Source: a virus
IMG/VR virus record: IMGVR_UViG_3300034109_000413
Coordinates: 1 to 24,377 of that record
DNA: 24,377 nucleotides
Direction: 5' to 3' (one strand)
Below are positions 1-6,963 of this stretch, one piece after another (position 1 is the stretch's first letter; every line of letters starts with the position of its first letter). A program made the translations under genes and the position numbers. The notes below the pieces were generated by a model. That model was not told where the DNA came from. It searched no databases and saw nothing but the letters and a program-made list of their open reading frames with translations.

Positions 1-850
1 TTTGAGTATAACCCAACTCTCTTAACTTTTCATTAACTCTTTTGGTAATGAATTCTTTTAGGTCATCTTTTTTAAGATTTTCCAAATCACCCATTTCGAA
101 AATTTTGTCAATAAATTTGTGTTCCAAGTCTCTAATGATTTTTGCTGCCTCGTAAATCGAAGTTTTTGCTTCCTCTAATAGTTCTGGAAACTCTTCACAC
201 ATATGTCTAAATAGTTGACAACCCATCTTTGAGTGGAGTGATTCATCTCTTACACTCCACTTCATTTGCTGGCCAATTCCTTTTAATAGATTTCTCATTT
301 GAAAAGAATATAACACAGCAAATGAGGAGTATAAGGCAACACCTTCAGCAAATGCTGAAAATATTGCAAGTGAACGAGCGACTTCAACTCTAGCCTTGTG
401 ATTAGTACCCAAATCTTTTGGTGTCCAATCTGCTGTAGTGTTGGTTAATAGTTCGAATCGTTCTTTCATGACTTCATCGTGCATAAACCCAGCGAAATCA
501 TCTAATCCAAGTGTTTCATTTAGATATGAATATGCCACTGAATGGATTGTTTCTTGTGAACCAAAAGACATTGCCATTTGCTTTATTTCGTGTTTTGGAA
601 ACCATTTGGTAACCATACCAGTCCAGTAATCACTTACAGCACATTCGGTTTGAGCGAATCCTAAAAGAATGTTTCCAACCAAATGTTTTTCTTCTTTGGT
701 AAGATTTTCATTCCAATCTTTAACATCACCCTGCATAGGAATTTCAGTATGTAACCAAAATGCCTGCATTTGTTTTAACCAACCCTCACTATAATATTCG
801 GGATATTCAAATGGTTTGAACGCAATTCTATCTGTAAATAACTTACTCAT
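1..850 (-). CDS. nrdB: Ribonucleotide reductase class I small subunit NrdB (partial, 3' end outside window)
   Basis: Reading the minus strand from the ATG at 850 gives 283 codons with no stop before the window edge, so the C-terminus is missing. The protein is the radical-generating subunit of class I ribonucleotide reductase, which with NrdA turns ribonucleotides into deoxyribonucleotides for phage DNA synthesis. Motifs seen: QTE (E69), ETIHSVAY (E100, H103, Y107), FAEG (E169) and RDESLH (E203, H206). These line up with E. coli NrdB D84, E115, H118, Y122, E204, E238 and H241 at constant offsets of 15 and then 35. The radical Tyr is therefore present, while the first metal ligand is Glu instead of Asp. 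The gene starts 12 bases after the helicase stop and is probably in the same operon; nrdA may lie further left. The family assignment is secure; the metal type is not. Confidence 0.96.
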   Translation of the reverse strand, partial: MSKLFTDRIAFKPFEYPEYYSEGWLKQMQAFWLHTEIPMQGDVKDWNENLTKEEKHLVGNILLGFAQTECAVSDYWTGMVTKWFPKHEIKQMAMSFGSQETIHSVAYSYLNETLGLDDFAGFMHDEVMKERFELLTNTTADWTPKDLGTNHKARVEVARSLAIFSAFAEGVALYSSFAVLYSFQMRNLLKGIGQQMKWSVRDESLHSKMGCQLFRHMCEEFPELLEEAKTSIYEAAKIIRDLEHKFIDKIFEMGDLENLKKDDLKEFITKRVNEKLRELGYTQ

Positions 851-862
851 ATCTTTTATAAT

Positions 863-2242
863 TTAAACTCTAGTTTTCTTTTCTTGTGCTTTTCTAAACA
901 CTTCAGCGGCTCTGTTTCCTCTTCTTTCTTCTTGTTGATGTTCGTGTCCCAACAAAGTGTTTTGTGATTCAGTATCAATTACCAAGAATTGATTGTCGAA
1001 TTTACAATTTTGCCAAATGATACCATCTTTACCAACACGAGATTTCAACAAACTTAATGTTGCTAAATTGTTTTCCTTTTGTTCAAGTGTTTTACCAATT
1101 GAAAGGATGATATGTGCAATTTGTGCCTTCTTAATAGAACCACCCATTTGGTCTCCAGTAACAACCTCAGATGAAATTGAACCTCTGTTACCCTGAGTTG
1201 CAGTCCAAATAGCAATATTAAATTCAGATGTCATTGATTCTAAACTTCTCATGATTGAACCCTCTCCCTTCCATTCTTCACCATCAACACTTCTTTCAGG
1301 TGAGATACAATCGACATAATCAATTAGTACCAAATCAGGTTTAAAACCTTCTGAAATCATTTTTCTAATCTTAGATTTAATTTCAGAAATGGTAACATTA
1401 TCACTCGGTAATTTCGATAGTTTCAAAGTACCAGAAGATCTTTCTTGTTGTTCTCTAACAGCAGATAATACTTCTTCTTTAAATTCAGGTTGTTCATCGG
1501 GAGCAACTCCTGACCAAATTGTGTAATGTTTTCTCTTAATTTGAGCTTCATTGTCCTCGAAAAATATTTGAAGAACATTAAACCCATCATTATATGCGGT
1601 GTTAGCAAATTTGGTTATTATGGTTGTTTTTCCTGTACCGGTTGGTGCCAATATTACCCCCAATTCTCCACGTCCTAAACCACCCTTTAATACGTTGTCT
1701 AATCCAACAATACCTGTTCTGATAGGTAATCTATAATCCTTTTCAAGTGCGTCGTCTATGTTATGGAAAACGTCCACAACAGTATCGTTCATGATACCAA
1801 CTTGCAATGCTTTTTGGATTTTTTGTTCAATCTTATTATAGGATTCAAATTCTCCATTATCAATAATGGATTGAATAACCTTCAATTCCTTTTTAAGATT
1901 TTGTTGTCTACAGAAATTTAATGATTTGTCTTTGACAAACTCATCATTTTTCTCCAAATTTTTGATTGATTCTAGTGTATCAATGTGTGGACGGTTAACA
2001 TCTTTGTTACCACCTTCAGACATTATTTTTTGAGCCAATGTTTCATAGTTGGGTACTTTGTTGTAAGACAAGTGAAGTTCCTTAATGTTTTCCATAATGA
2101 ACTTAAATGAATTATTATCAAAGTACTTACTTTCTAAAACATCAATAATAACATCACCAAATTTTTTATCTTCAATGATGGACTTTATTAATTGTTGTTG
2201 AAACGTGTGACCTAGATAACCAAAATTCTTTTCTTCTGACAT
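863..2242 (-). CDS. 41: Replicative DNA helicase, DnaB/T4 gp41-like
   Basis: This 459-residue protein should form the hexameric 5'-3' helicase that unwinds DNA at the phage replication fork, probably together with a primase encoded elsewhere. The N-terminal part (about residues 1-150) is helical, as in gp41/DnaB. The RecA-like motor begins near residue 170. It contains Walker A APTGTGKTT (199-207), an acidic FFED motif (227-230), Walker B LVLID (304-308), the TATQGNRG segment (347-354) and LLKSRVGKDG (398-407), where an arginine-finger region is expected. The length is close to that of T4 gp41 (475 residues). The gene lies 10 bases after the 148-residue gene and 12 bases before nrdB. The ATG follows an A-rich leader without a Shine-Dalgarno sequence. 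The helicase assignment is firm; the gp41 name rests on the T4-like neighbours. Confidence 0.95.
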   Translation of the reverse strand: MSEEKNFGYLGHTFQQQLIKSIIEDKKFGDVIIDVLESKYFDNNSFKFIMENIKELHLSYNKVPNYETLAQKIMSEGGNKDVNRPHIDTLESIKNLEKNDEFVKDKSLNFCRQQNLKKELKVIQSIIDNGEFESYNKIEQKIQKALQVGIMNDTVVDVFHNIDDALEKDYRLPIRTGIVGLDNVLKGGLGRGELGVILAPTGTGKTTIITKFANTAYNDGFNVLQIFFEDNEAQIKRKHYTIWSGVAPDEQPEFKEEVLSAVREQQERSSGTLKLSKLPSDNVTISEIKSKIRKMISEGFKPDLVLIDYVDCISPERSVDGEEWKGEGSIMRSLESMTSEFNIAIWTATQGNRGSISSEVVTGDQMGGSIKKAQIAHIILSIGKTLEQKENNLATLSLLKSRVGKDGIIWQNCKFDNQFLVIDTESQNTLLGHEHQQEERRGNRAAEVFRKAQEKKTRV

Positions 2243-2252
2243 TTTTTTTATT

Positions 2253-2699
2253 TTAAAGTTGATAATTCAAATATGTTGTTTCCAAATTTTTGGATGACAA
2301 TATGTCAGTTAAGTCTGACAAAATTCCTCTCAATTTTGGACGAATATCCACAGTATATCTTACCTTTGGGTGATAGTAGTGTGCGGGAAATATTCTTGAA
2401 ATAAATACATCATCGTTCAGTTTAATTTCAATTAAAAAGTCCTCTTTTTTATCTTCTGAACTATCTTCCACAACATCCAAATTTGAGAAATAATTTTGAT
2501 TTTCACACAGATAATCGGATGTTTTTATTTTCAAATCTTCACTAATATCTTCCGAAATATTTTTTACATATTCGTGTAAATCCATACTTCTTCTTGCTTG
2601 TGGATTATGATTTTTTACGTTGAAGAATCTTTGACACACGATATTCCCATCTAATGTAAACAAAAATTCAAATTTTGTGATTTCTTGTTGATTATTCAT
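2253..2699 (-). CDS. Unknown 148-residue protein with internal duplication
   Basis: I do not recognise this family. The protein is rich in acidic residues and carries two similar segments, about residues 9-64 and 87-144. From residue 10 to 52 they align without gaps at an offset of 78, with matching positions F10/F88, L16/L94, R24/R102, F26/F104, P33/P111, R36/R114, D40/D118, I48/I126 and D51/D129. An acidic linker (about 74-87) joins them. No signal peptide or membrane segment is seen. Its ATG overlaps the 3' end of the exonuclease gene by 8 bases and its stop is 10 bases before the helicase start. Translation is thus probably coupled and the product is likely a replication accessory factor. 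In T4 the helicase loader gp59 works beside gp32 and gp41, so a loader or mediator is one guess, with no sequence support. Confidence 0.85.
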   Translation of the reverse strand: MNNQQEITKFEFLFTLDGNIVCQRFFNVKNHNPQARRSMDLHEYVKNISEDISEDLKIKTSDYLCENQNYFSNLDVVEDSSEDKKEDFLIEIKLNDDVFISRIFPAHYYHPKVRYTVDIRPKLRGILSDLTDILSSKNLETTYLNYQL

Positions 2700-3714
2700 A
2701 ATTGTTAATTTTAATTATTTTTTTTTTATTTTTTTCTTTTCTTGTTAATCTTAAAAATGGATTTAGGAAATTAGTCCATGCATCATCCGATTTTGGTAGT
2801 AAATTGAAGATGCCATCCTCCGTCATCATTTTCATCATGTTTTTATATGAACGGCCTTCAGGGTCTAAAACATCATTAATTAATAAATCAATATTTTCCT
2901 TCGCCTCATCAGTTAGAAATGGTTCTTCTAAACTAACTATTCTTTTGTTCACTTGAAAGAATTCCTCACCAAACACTCCATACTTGGTTACACCGGTTAA
3001 AATGTTTTTATATAACCAATTATGTTTATCCTGTTCGAATAGTTGATTGGTGCGTTCTATAACTTCTTCTAACGAAACTCCTCTATCTCGTATCTCAGGA
3101 AATAAGGTTAATAACCTTTTAACCCCCATGTTTTTTATTCCCGAAATATTATCAGATGGGTCTCCGCACAACATCTTCACTAATTTCACATTATCTATGT
3201 GAATAGGTTCATGACTGTAAATTATTGTGTCATTGACCTTATAGAGTTTTTGATGTGACGGATTGAATATGTGAGTGTTTTCTGAAACAAGTTGTGTTAA
3301 ATCCCCATCAGAAGAATAAATAATCTTATTTTCTTCTTGGGAACTAAGTGAATAATAGGCAATACAATCATCACTTTCACAAAACTCAAATTCTCCCTGT
3401 CTTACGTATAATTCTTCGAGATATTGTTTTATTCTGTGTCTTTGATAATTGTAATTGTCTATTTCTTCTTCACTTCTAATCCTGTTTTTTCTATTCTCTT
3501 TGTATTGGTGGTAGATTTTTCTTCTAGATTGTGAACCATCTTTACCGTCCCAAAAGACAACGATTTTGTCTAAATGATATGTCTCAAACGACTTTCTAAG
3601 AGTATTAATAAAATGAAAAATTCCACCAATGTGTTTTCCCTTATAGAAATGATTCTTAAGACCATAGAAACCAATCGTAAGTAAATTGTCACCATCAACT
3701 AATAATACAGACAT
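2692..3714 (-). CDS. rnh: RNase H / 5'-3' exonuclease (flap nuclease family)
   Basis: This 340-residue protein belongs to the T4 RNase H / T5 exonuclease / FEN-1 family, which removes RNA primers and 5' flaps from lagging-strand DNA using two metal ions. Visible metal-binding motifs are LLVDGD (D7, D9), FWDG (D56), ESDD (E113, D115, D116), SSDGD (D136, D138) and GDPSD (D185, D188). The basic arch with RR, YK and R side chains spans about residues 64-80. A helix-hairpin-helix-like DNA-binding segment SDNISGIKNMGVKRL follows at 187-201. The length is slightly above T4 RNase H (305 residues). The gene starts 10 bases after the uvsX stop and overlaps the 148-residue gene by 8 bases. All expected acidic residues are present, so the enzyme should be active. 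Confidence 0.93.
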   Translation of the reverse strand: MSVLLVDGDNLLTIGFYGLKNHFYKGKHIGGIFHFINTLRKSFETYHLDKIVVFWDGKDGSQSRRKIYHQYKENRKNRIRSEEEIDNYNYQRHRIKQYLEELYVRQGEFEFCESDDCIAYYSLSSQEENKIIYSSDGDLTQLVSENTHIFNPSHQKLYKVNDTIIYSHEPIHIDNVKLVKMLCGDPSDNISGIKNMGVKRLLTLFPEIRDRGVSLEEVIERTNQLFEQDKHNWLYKNILTGVTKYGVFGEEFFQVNKRIVSLEEPFLTDEAKENIDLLINDVLDPEGRSYKNMMKMMTEDGIFNLLPKSDDAWTNFLNPFLRLTRKEKNKKKIIKINNYE

Positions 3715-3724
3715 TTAGTATTTT

Positions 3725-4714
3725 TTATTCGTCGTCAAATGACGAGGTTTCAGATTTGAATGCTAGTTCACTAACGTCAGTAACTTTTTCACCGAATAAT
3801 TTACTGATGTAGTCCAAATTTTCCTTTGCGTATTCTTGTATTGATAACTTTTCCTCAGCAGGTTCCTTTGCTTTCATGAAACCATGAGGTGTTACCATAA
3901 TTTTTCCATCCGCAAAACCGATACCATTAACGTGATTCTTCATAATAGAAATTTTAGTTCTACTTGCGAAGTTGACATCACGTTTGTTTCTTGTTATCTT
4001 AATTTTAGTGGTACCCGCACCTTTTTGGTTACCAAATAAGAATACTAAAGTTGAGTTCAACCAAATAGCTTCACCACCTTTTGCTTTAATTTTTGGTTGT
4101 CCATATGCATTATCGGGTAACTCAACCCAAGGTTGATTAACAATGATTAGGGTATTAGTATAAGGTTTATCAGTTCTTCTTGAACCTGATATACGTTGGT
4201 TAATACCCATACCTATTTTATCAGATAAAACGGACGCATTGTGTTGTTTTCCACCCTTACCATCAAATGTCATTTTACATGGAACAGAACCAACCGAATC
4301 CCACAAGAACAAAATATCGTGTGGTATTTCACCTTTTTCTTGTGCAGTTAAAACGTCATTAATGAAGTCAGTGATTTGTTCAATATATTCAAAATCACTA
4401 TTAAAAAGATAAAAATCATCTTCTTTATTAAAACCCATTAAAACCGCGTGGTCCCAATTCCATTTTTGTTCAGTAATAATGAACACAGGTAGAACACCTT
4501 TCTTTTGTGCATCAACTGCCGCCTTAACAAGTGCTGTAGTTTTTCCTGTATCACTATGTCCCAAAAACATATTGATGTGTCCAATAGCGGGTCCTGGAAG
4601 TCCAGTTGCATCTATAAACGCATCACCCAAATCAAAAAATCGATCTGGTTTATATTCAGCTTCTTTTGAGAACTTTTTCTTAATTGAACTAAAATCTGTT
4701 TTTTTAATTGCCAT
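3725..4714 (-). CDS. uvsX: UvsX/RecA-like recombinase
   Basis: This 329-residue protein is a RecA-fold strand-exchange ATPase that should polymerise on single-stranded DNA and start recombination-dependent replication, as T4 UvsX does with gp32. Motifs seen: Walker A GHSDTGKTT (52-60), ITEQKW (80-85) where the catalytic Glu is expected, Walker B ILFLWDS (134-140), and NQPW (193-196) with the following Gly/Lys-rich L2-like DNA-binding loop to about 216. The C-terminus is acidic. There is no long RecA-type C-terminal domain, and the size is nearer UvsX than bacterial RecA. The ATG follows an A-rich leader downstream of a strong hairpin that separates it from the gp32 gene. Position between gp32 and RNase H genes supports a replication and recombination role. 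Confidence 0.93.
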   Translation of the reverse strand: MAIKKTDFSSIKKKFSKEAEYKPDRFFDLGDAFIDATGLPGPAIGHINMFLGHSDTGKTTALVKAAVDAQKKGVLPVFIITEQKWNWDHAVLMGFNKEDDFYLFNSDFEYIEQITDFINDVLTAQEKGEIPHDILFLWDSVGSVPCKMTFDGKGGKQHNASVLSDKIGMGINQRISGSRRTDKPYTNTLIIVNQPWVELPDNAYGQPKIKAKGGEAIWLNSTLVFLFGNQKGAGTTKIKITRNKRDVNFASRTKISIMKNHVNGIGFADGKIMVTPHGFMKAKEPAEEKLSIQEYAKENLDYISKLFGEKVTDVSELAFKSETSSFDDE

Positions 4715-4729
4715 GTTTTTGTTTTTTTA

Positions 4730-4768
4730 AAGGACATCCCCAATAGAAATGTCTCTGAGGATGTCCTT
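4730..4768 (-). promoter_or_regulatory. Intercistronic hairpin between gp32 and uvsX genes
   Basis: A perfect 10-bp inverted repeat, AAGGACATCC (4730-4739) and GGATGTCCTT (4759-4768), surrounds a 19-base loop. On the transcribed strand it begins 6 bases after the gp32 stop. It is followed by an A-rich tract rather than a U tract, leading to the uvsX ATG. It is therefore not a canonical intrinsic terminator. Likely roles are 3'-end protection or processing of an abundant gp32 mRNA, or limited read-through into uvsX; this is inference. Confidence 0.7.
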
Positions 4769-4774
4769 AATTAA

Positions 4775-5629
4775 TTAAAATGGTAAATCACTGTCAGTAT
4801 CGTCATCATCCTGAGGATCGACAACAGGTGGGGATTTTTTAGGAGGACTGAATGTTTCTTCTGAACGTGATTCCAACTGAGATGCTGAAATCCATTTATT
4901 ACTTTCAGTACTCCATTTTGGAGTTTCTCCATTTGCCACCAATTCAAGATAGTCTTCCCCTTTTTTAGAGTAAACATCAGACCATGTTAATGAGTCACTA
5001 ACCCATTCATTTGCCTTTTTTTCGTCTTCGTGAAGTGGACCTTGGTCTTCAGGAATTACGGAATTAATAGTTGTATATTCTTTTCCTGTTCCCGCTTTAG
5101 TTAGTCCCAAAGAGAGAATCAAATCTCTTCCTTTGACAACATCCGTAATATCTCCTTTATTTTTAAAGATTGGGAAGATTTTATCTAAAACACCTTCGTT
5201 CTTAGCGTTGTGTTTAAATCTCCAAAATTTAACACCATCTTCTTCATGGTCTCTATCAATAATCTTAACGATGTAAAATTTACGAGAACGATATTGTCTA
5301 GCAAGTTCTCTATCTGATTCTACACCAGTTTCCATTAAACTTTGGTAAACCTCATTTAACGGTGATCTTTTACCTTCTTGTTTTGGGTCATATAGTTTTA
5401 ACCACTGACCATCAACTTGAACTTCGTGAAAATACACCTCAACAAAAGGTGAACTTCCGTCTTTAGTTGGTAAAATTCTAATTCTTCTTTCTTCACCACG
5501 GGAACCTTTTGGTAGGAGAGTGGTAAAATACTTTTTCAATCTGTCTTCTTGTGAGACCTTGTTTGCGTTGCCACCTGTGGCTTGTTTACTTTTTTCGTAC
5601 TGAGCCAGTACTGCATCAAATGTTGACAT
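4775..5629 (-). CDS. 32: Single-stranded DNA-binding protein, T4 gp32-like
   Basis: This 284-residue protein should coat single-stranded DNA during replication, recombination and repair. Similarity to T4 gp32 is seen in RIRILPTKDGSSPF (50-62; T4 has a matching VIRFLPSK segment), in the following HEV..DGQW segment (68-76), and in the FWRF/KI region near residues 135-150. The N-terminal part is basic and polar, as expected for the cooperative-binding domain. The C-terminal tail is acidic and ends DDDDTDSDLPF, like the protein-recruiting tips of SSB proteins. The protein has no cysteine, whereas T4 gp32 binds zinc through one His and three Cys in the corresponding region; here that segment (about 77-97) has no such ligands. 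The gene has its own promoter region after a terminator and is followed by a hairpin, so its expression may be controlled separately. Confidence 0.92.
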   Translation of the reverse strand: MSTFDAVLAQYEKSKQATGGNANKVSQEDRLKKYFTTLLPKGSRGEERRIRILPTKDGSSPFVEVYFHEVQVDGQWLKLYDPKQEGKRSPLNEVYQSLMETGVESDRELARQYRSRKFYIVKIIDRDHEEDGVKFWRFKHNAKNEGVLDKIFPIFKNKGDITDVVKGRDLILSLGLTKAGTGKEYTTINSVIPEDQGPLHEDEKKANEWVSDSLTWSDVYSKKGEDYLELVANGETPKWSTESNKWISASQLESRSEETFSPPKKSPPVVDPQDDDDTDSDLPF

Positions 5630-5654
5630 ATTAGTTAAATTTTAAATTTAATGA

Positions 5655-5673
5655 TAACGTTACTCATAAAGTA
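5655..5673 (-). promoter_or_regulatory. Possible promoter/operator region of the gp32 gene
   Basis: Between the terminator at 5680-5705 and the gp32 ATG at 5629 lies an 8-bp palindrome TAACGTTA (5655-5662). Next to it, on the transcribed strand, is TACTTTAT (5666-5673), which loosely resembles the Bacteroidota -7 box TAnnTTTG. The gp32 gene needs a start signal here if the preceding terminator works. The match is weak. Confidence 0.25.
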
Positions 5674-5679
5674 TAAACT

Positions 5680-5705
5680 AAAAAACCCGAATTAAAAAAC
5701 TCGGG
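5680..5705 (-). terminator. Intrinsic terminator of the tail-module transcript
   Basis: On the minus strand, CCCGAGTT (5705-5698) pairs with AATTCGGG (5693-5686) across a TTTT loop. This makes an 8-bp stem with one G-T pair, followed directly by six T. It lies 28 bases beyond the stop of the ferritin-like gene and before the gp32 gene, and marks the border between the tail module and the replication module. Confidence 0.85.
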
Positions 5706-5733
5706 CCTTTATTTTTTAAGAAATTTTTTTCAA

Positions 5734-6099
5734 CTATTCTAAAGTTAAGAGATATGATAATTTATTAACTTCTGCAATCATCTCATCTCTGATGTTTAAT
5801 AAATCCGTGTCTACTTCATCCAATTCCATTTGAACGAGTGCTTCCCTAACGGTGTTAATAAGACCTTTCATATCTAAATCTGACAAATTATTTAATTGAA
5901 TCGTCTTATTCTCTTCAGTCAAAGTGAATCTACCATACTTTCCCATTGCACTTTCAACAAATGTATCGATTAAACCATCCATGACACCATAAAACTCACC
6001 AAATGCAATGTGTCTAGCATAACCCTTTGTTTGCCAATGGTTTATTTTCATTTGGACTTGTAGTCCCATGAAAAAATTAATGTTAGAATCTAGATTCAT
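5734..6099 (-). CDS. Ferritin/Dps-like small four-helix protein
   Basis: This 121-residue, mostly helical protein resembles the first half of Dps. The segment HWQTKGY (21-27), H30, then LIDTFVES (43-50) parallels E. coli Dps HWNVKG (H51), H63 and LDTMAE (D78, E82). The spacings H30-D45 (15) and D45-E49 (4) equal H63-D78 and D78-E82; the H21-H30 interval is three residues shorter than in Dps. Residues 74-93 and 98-119 could supply the second helix pair. Dps proteins oxidise and store iron at subunit interfaces and some bind DNA. Here there is no basic tail, and Dps D67 is replaced by Gly. The start overlaps the preceding gene by 17 bases, so it is co-translated with tail genes. A role as a small ferritin-like virion or iron-handling protein is inferred; activity is uncertain. 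Confidence 0.75.
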   Translation of the reverse strand: MNLDSNINFFMGLQVQMKINHWQTKGYARHIAFGEFYGVMDGLIDTFVESAMGKYGRFTLTEENKTIQLNNLSDLDMKGLINTVREALVQMELDEVDTDLLNIRDEMIAEVNKLSYLLTLE

Positions 6100-6709
6100 C
6101 TTCTTGTCTATCAGGATTAAATGTTTGTCTTATAGTTTCTTTTGAATAGTCATTAATATCCTGTTTTGATAAAACGTATTCATTTTTACCACTTTGTCTC
6201 ATTTGATCTTGTTTCATTGCAAAAAATTGCTGTGGATTTTGACTAAATGGATATGAATCTAATGATCTCATTTCTAATTTTTCTTGTGCAGTTGGTTCTC
6301 TCATAGTTTCTACTTTGGAACCTAACTGGTCAATTTTAGACATTACCATATCCATTTGGGTTAACTTACTTTCCAAATCAGATAGTTTGCTGAAAACATC
6401 GTCCATCTTATTCACCACACCATCTTGTTCCACCTTTTTGTCATCCATTTCTTTTTTGATACTTTTGGTCATATTAACCAAATCAGTAATATCAATCTCT
6501 TCGACATTGTCGGTTTCAGGTGCTGGTGGTGGCATGTCCATCGGTGGTGCACCCATAGGTGGAGCATCTGCAGGTGGTGCTGGTGGTAAATCTCCTGCCA
6601 ACGCCGGATCAGCAGGTGGTGCATCCTGTTCCATAATCATTTTTTTAGCGTATTTGTTAATTGCATTAAAACGCATTAACTCTTCGTGTAACTTTTTTTC
6701 TAAACTCAT
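6083..6709 (-). CDS. Pro/Ala-rich coiled-coil protein, possible structural or assembly factor
   Basis: I do not recognise a named family. The 208-residue protein has three parts. A short charged N-terminal helix (1-27) comes first. A low-complexity linker (about 29-66) rich in Pro, Ala, Met and Asp follows, with PPA, APP and MPP repeats. A heptad-like acidic/basic coiled coil (about 75-137) is next, then a polar C-terminal region (145-208) with NPQQFF and NPDRQ. No membrane segment or signal peptide is seen. It starts 4 bases after the 67-residue gene and overlaps the ferritin-like gene by 17 bases, so all three are co-translated. The shape, flexible linker plus oligomerising coil, fits a virion or assembly component; this is inference from context only. 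Confidence 0.8.
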   Translation of the reverse strand: MSLEKKLHEELMRFNAINKYAKKMIMEQDAPPADPALAGDLPPAPPADAPPMGAPPMDMPPPAPETDNVEEIDITDLVNMTKSIKKEMDDKKVEQDGVVNKMDDVFSKLSDLESKLTQMDMVMSKIDQLGSKVETMREPTAQEKLEMRSLDSYPFSQNPQQFFAMKQDQMRQSGKNEYVLSKQDINDYSKETIRQTFNPDRQEDESRF

Positions 6710-6713
6710 AGCA

Positions 6714-6917
6714 TTAATCTTGTAAAAGTTGTCTACCGTCTTCGGTAACGTATTTTTTATTTATTCTTTCAACAATCCCATCTTTAGACCTGATAACATA
6801 ACACTCACCAGTTGCTAAGTCACATTCTTCACGTTCCATCCCGTCATTAGATACCTTTCTAACTTGTTTTGTGTTTAAAAAATTGTCTACGGTGTTTCTT
6901 AATTTATTATTATCCAT
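6714..6917 (-). CDS. Small conserved-looking hypothetical protein (67 residues)
   Basis: Function is not recognised. The protein has a polar helical N-terminal half, then a compact region with two cysteines (C32, C39, in ECDLATGEC) and the segment DGIVERINKKYVTEDGRQLL (46-65), which looks like a small beta-rich fold. The two cysteines alone do not make a full zinc site, but a dimer could. The ATG at 6917 has no Shine-Dalgarno sequence; its leader contains a TATATTTATAA element also found before the tube gene. It starts 46 bases after the hub gene stop and ends 4 bases before the coiled-coil gene. The operon position makes the reading frame credible. Confidence 0.72.
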   Translation of the reverse strand: MDNNKLRNTVDNFLNTKQVRKVSNDGMEREECDLATGECYVIRSKDGIVERINKKYVTEDGRQLLQD

Positions 6918-6963
6918 AATGATTTTATTATAAATATAAATATCCCGTTTATTATTAATGTTT

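Noticed and set aside
6315-6725. Plus-strand open frame of 136 codons with a Gly/Ala-rich product
   Set aside because: It mirrors the Pro/Ala-rich linker of the minus-strand 208-residue gene, runs against all other genes, and has no recognisable domain.
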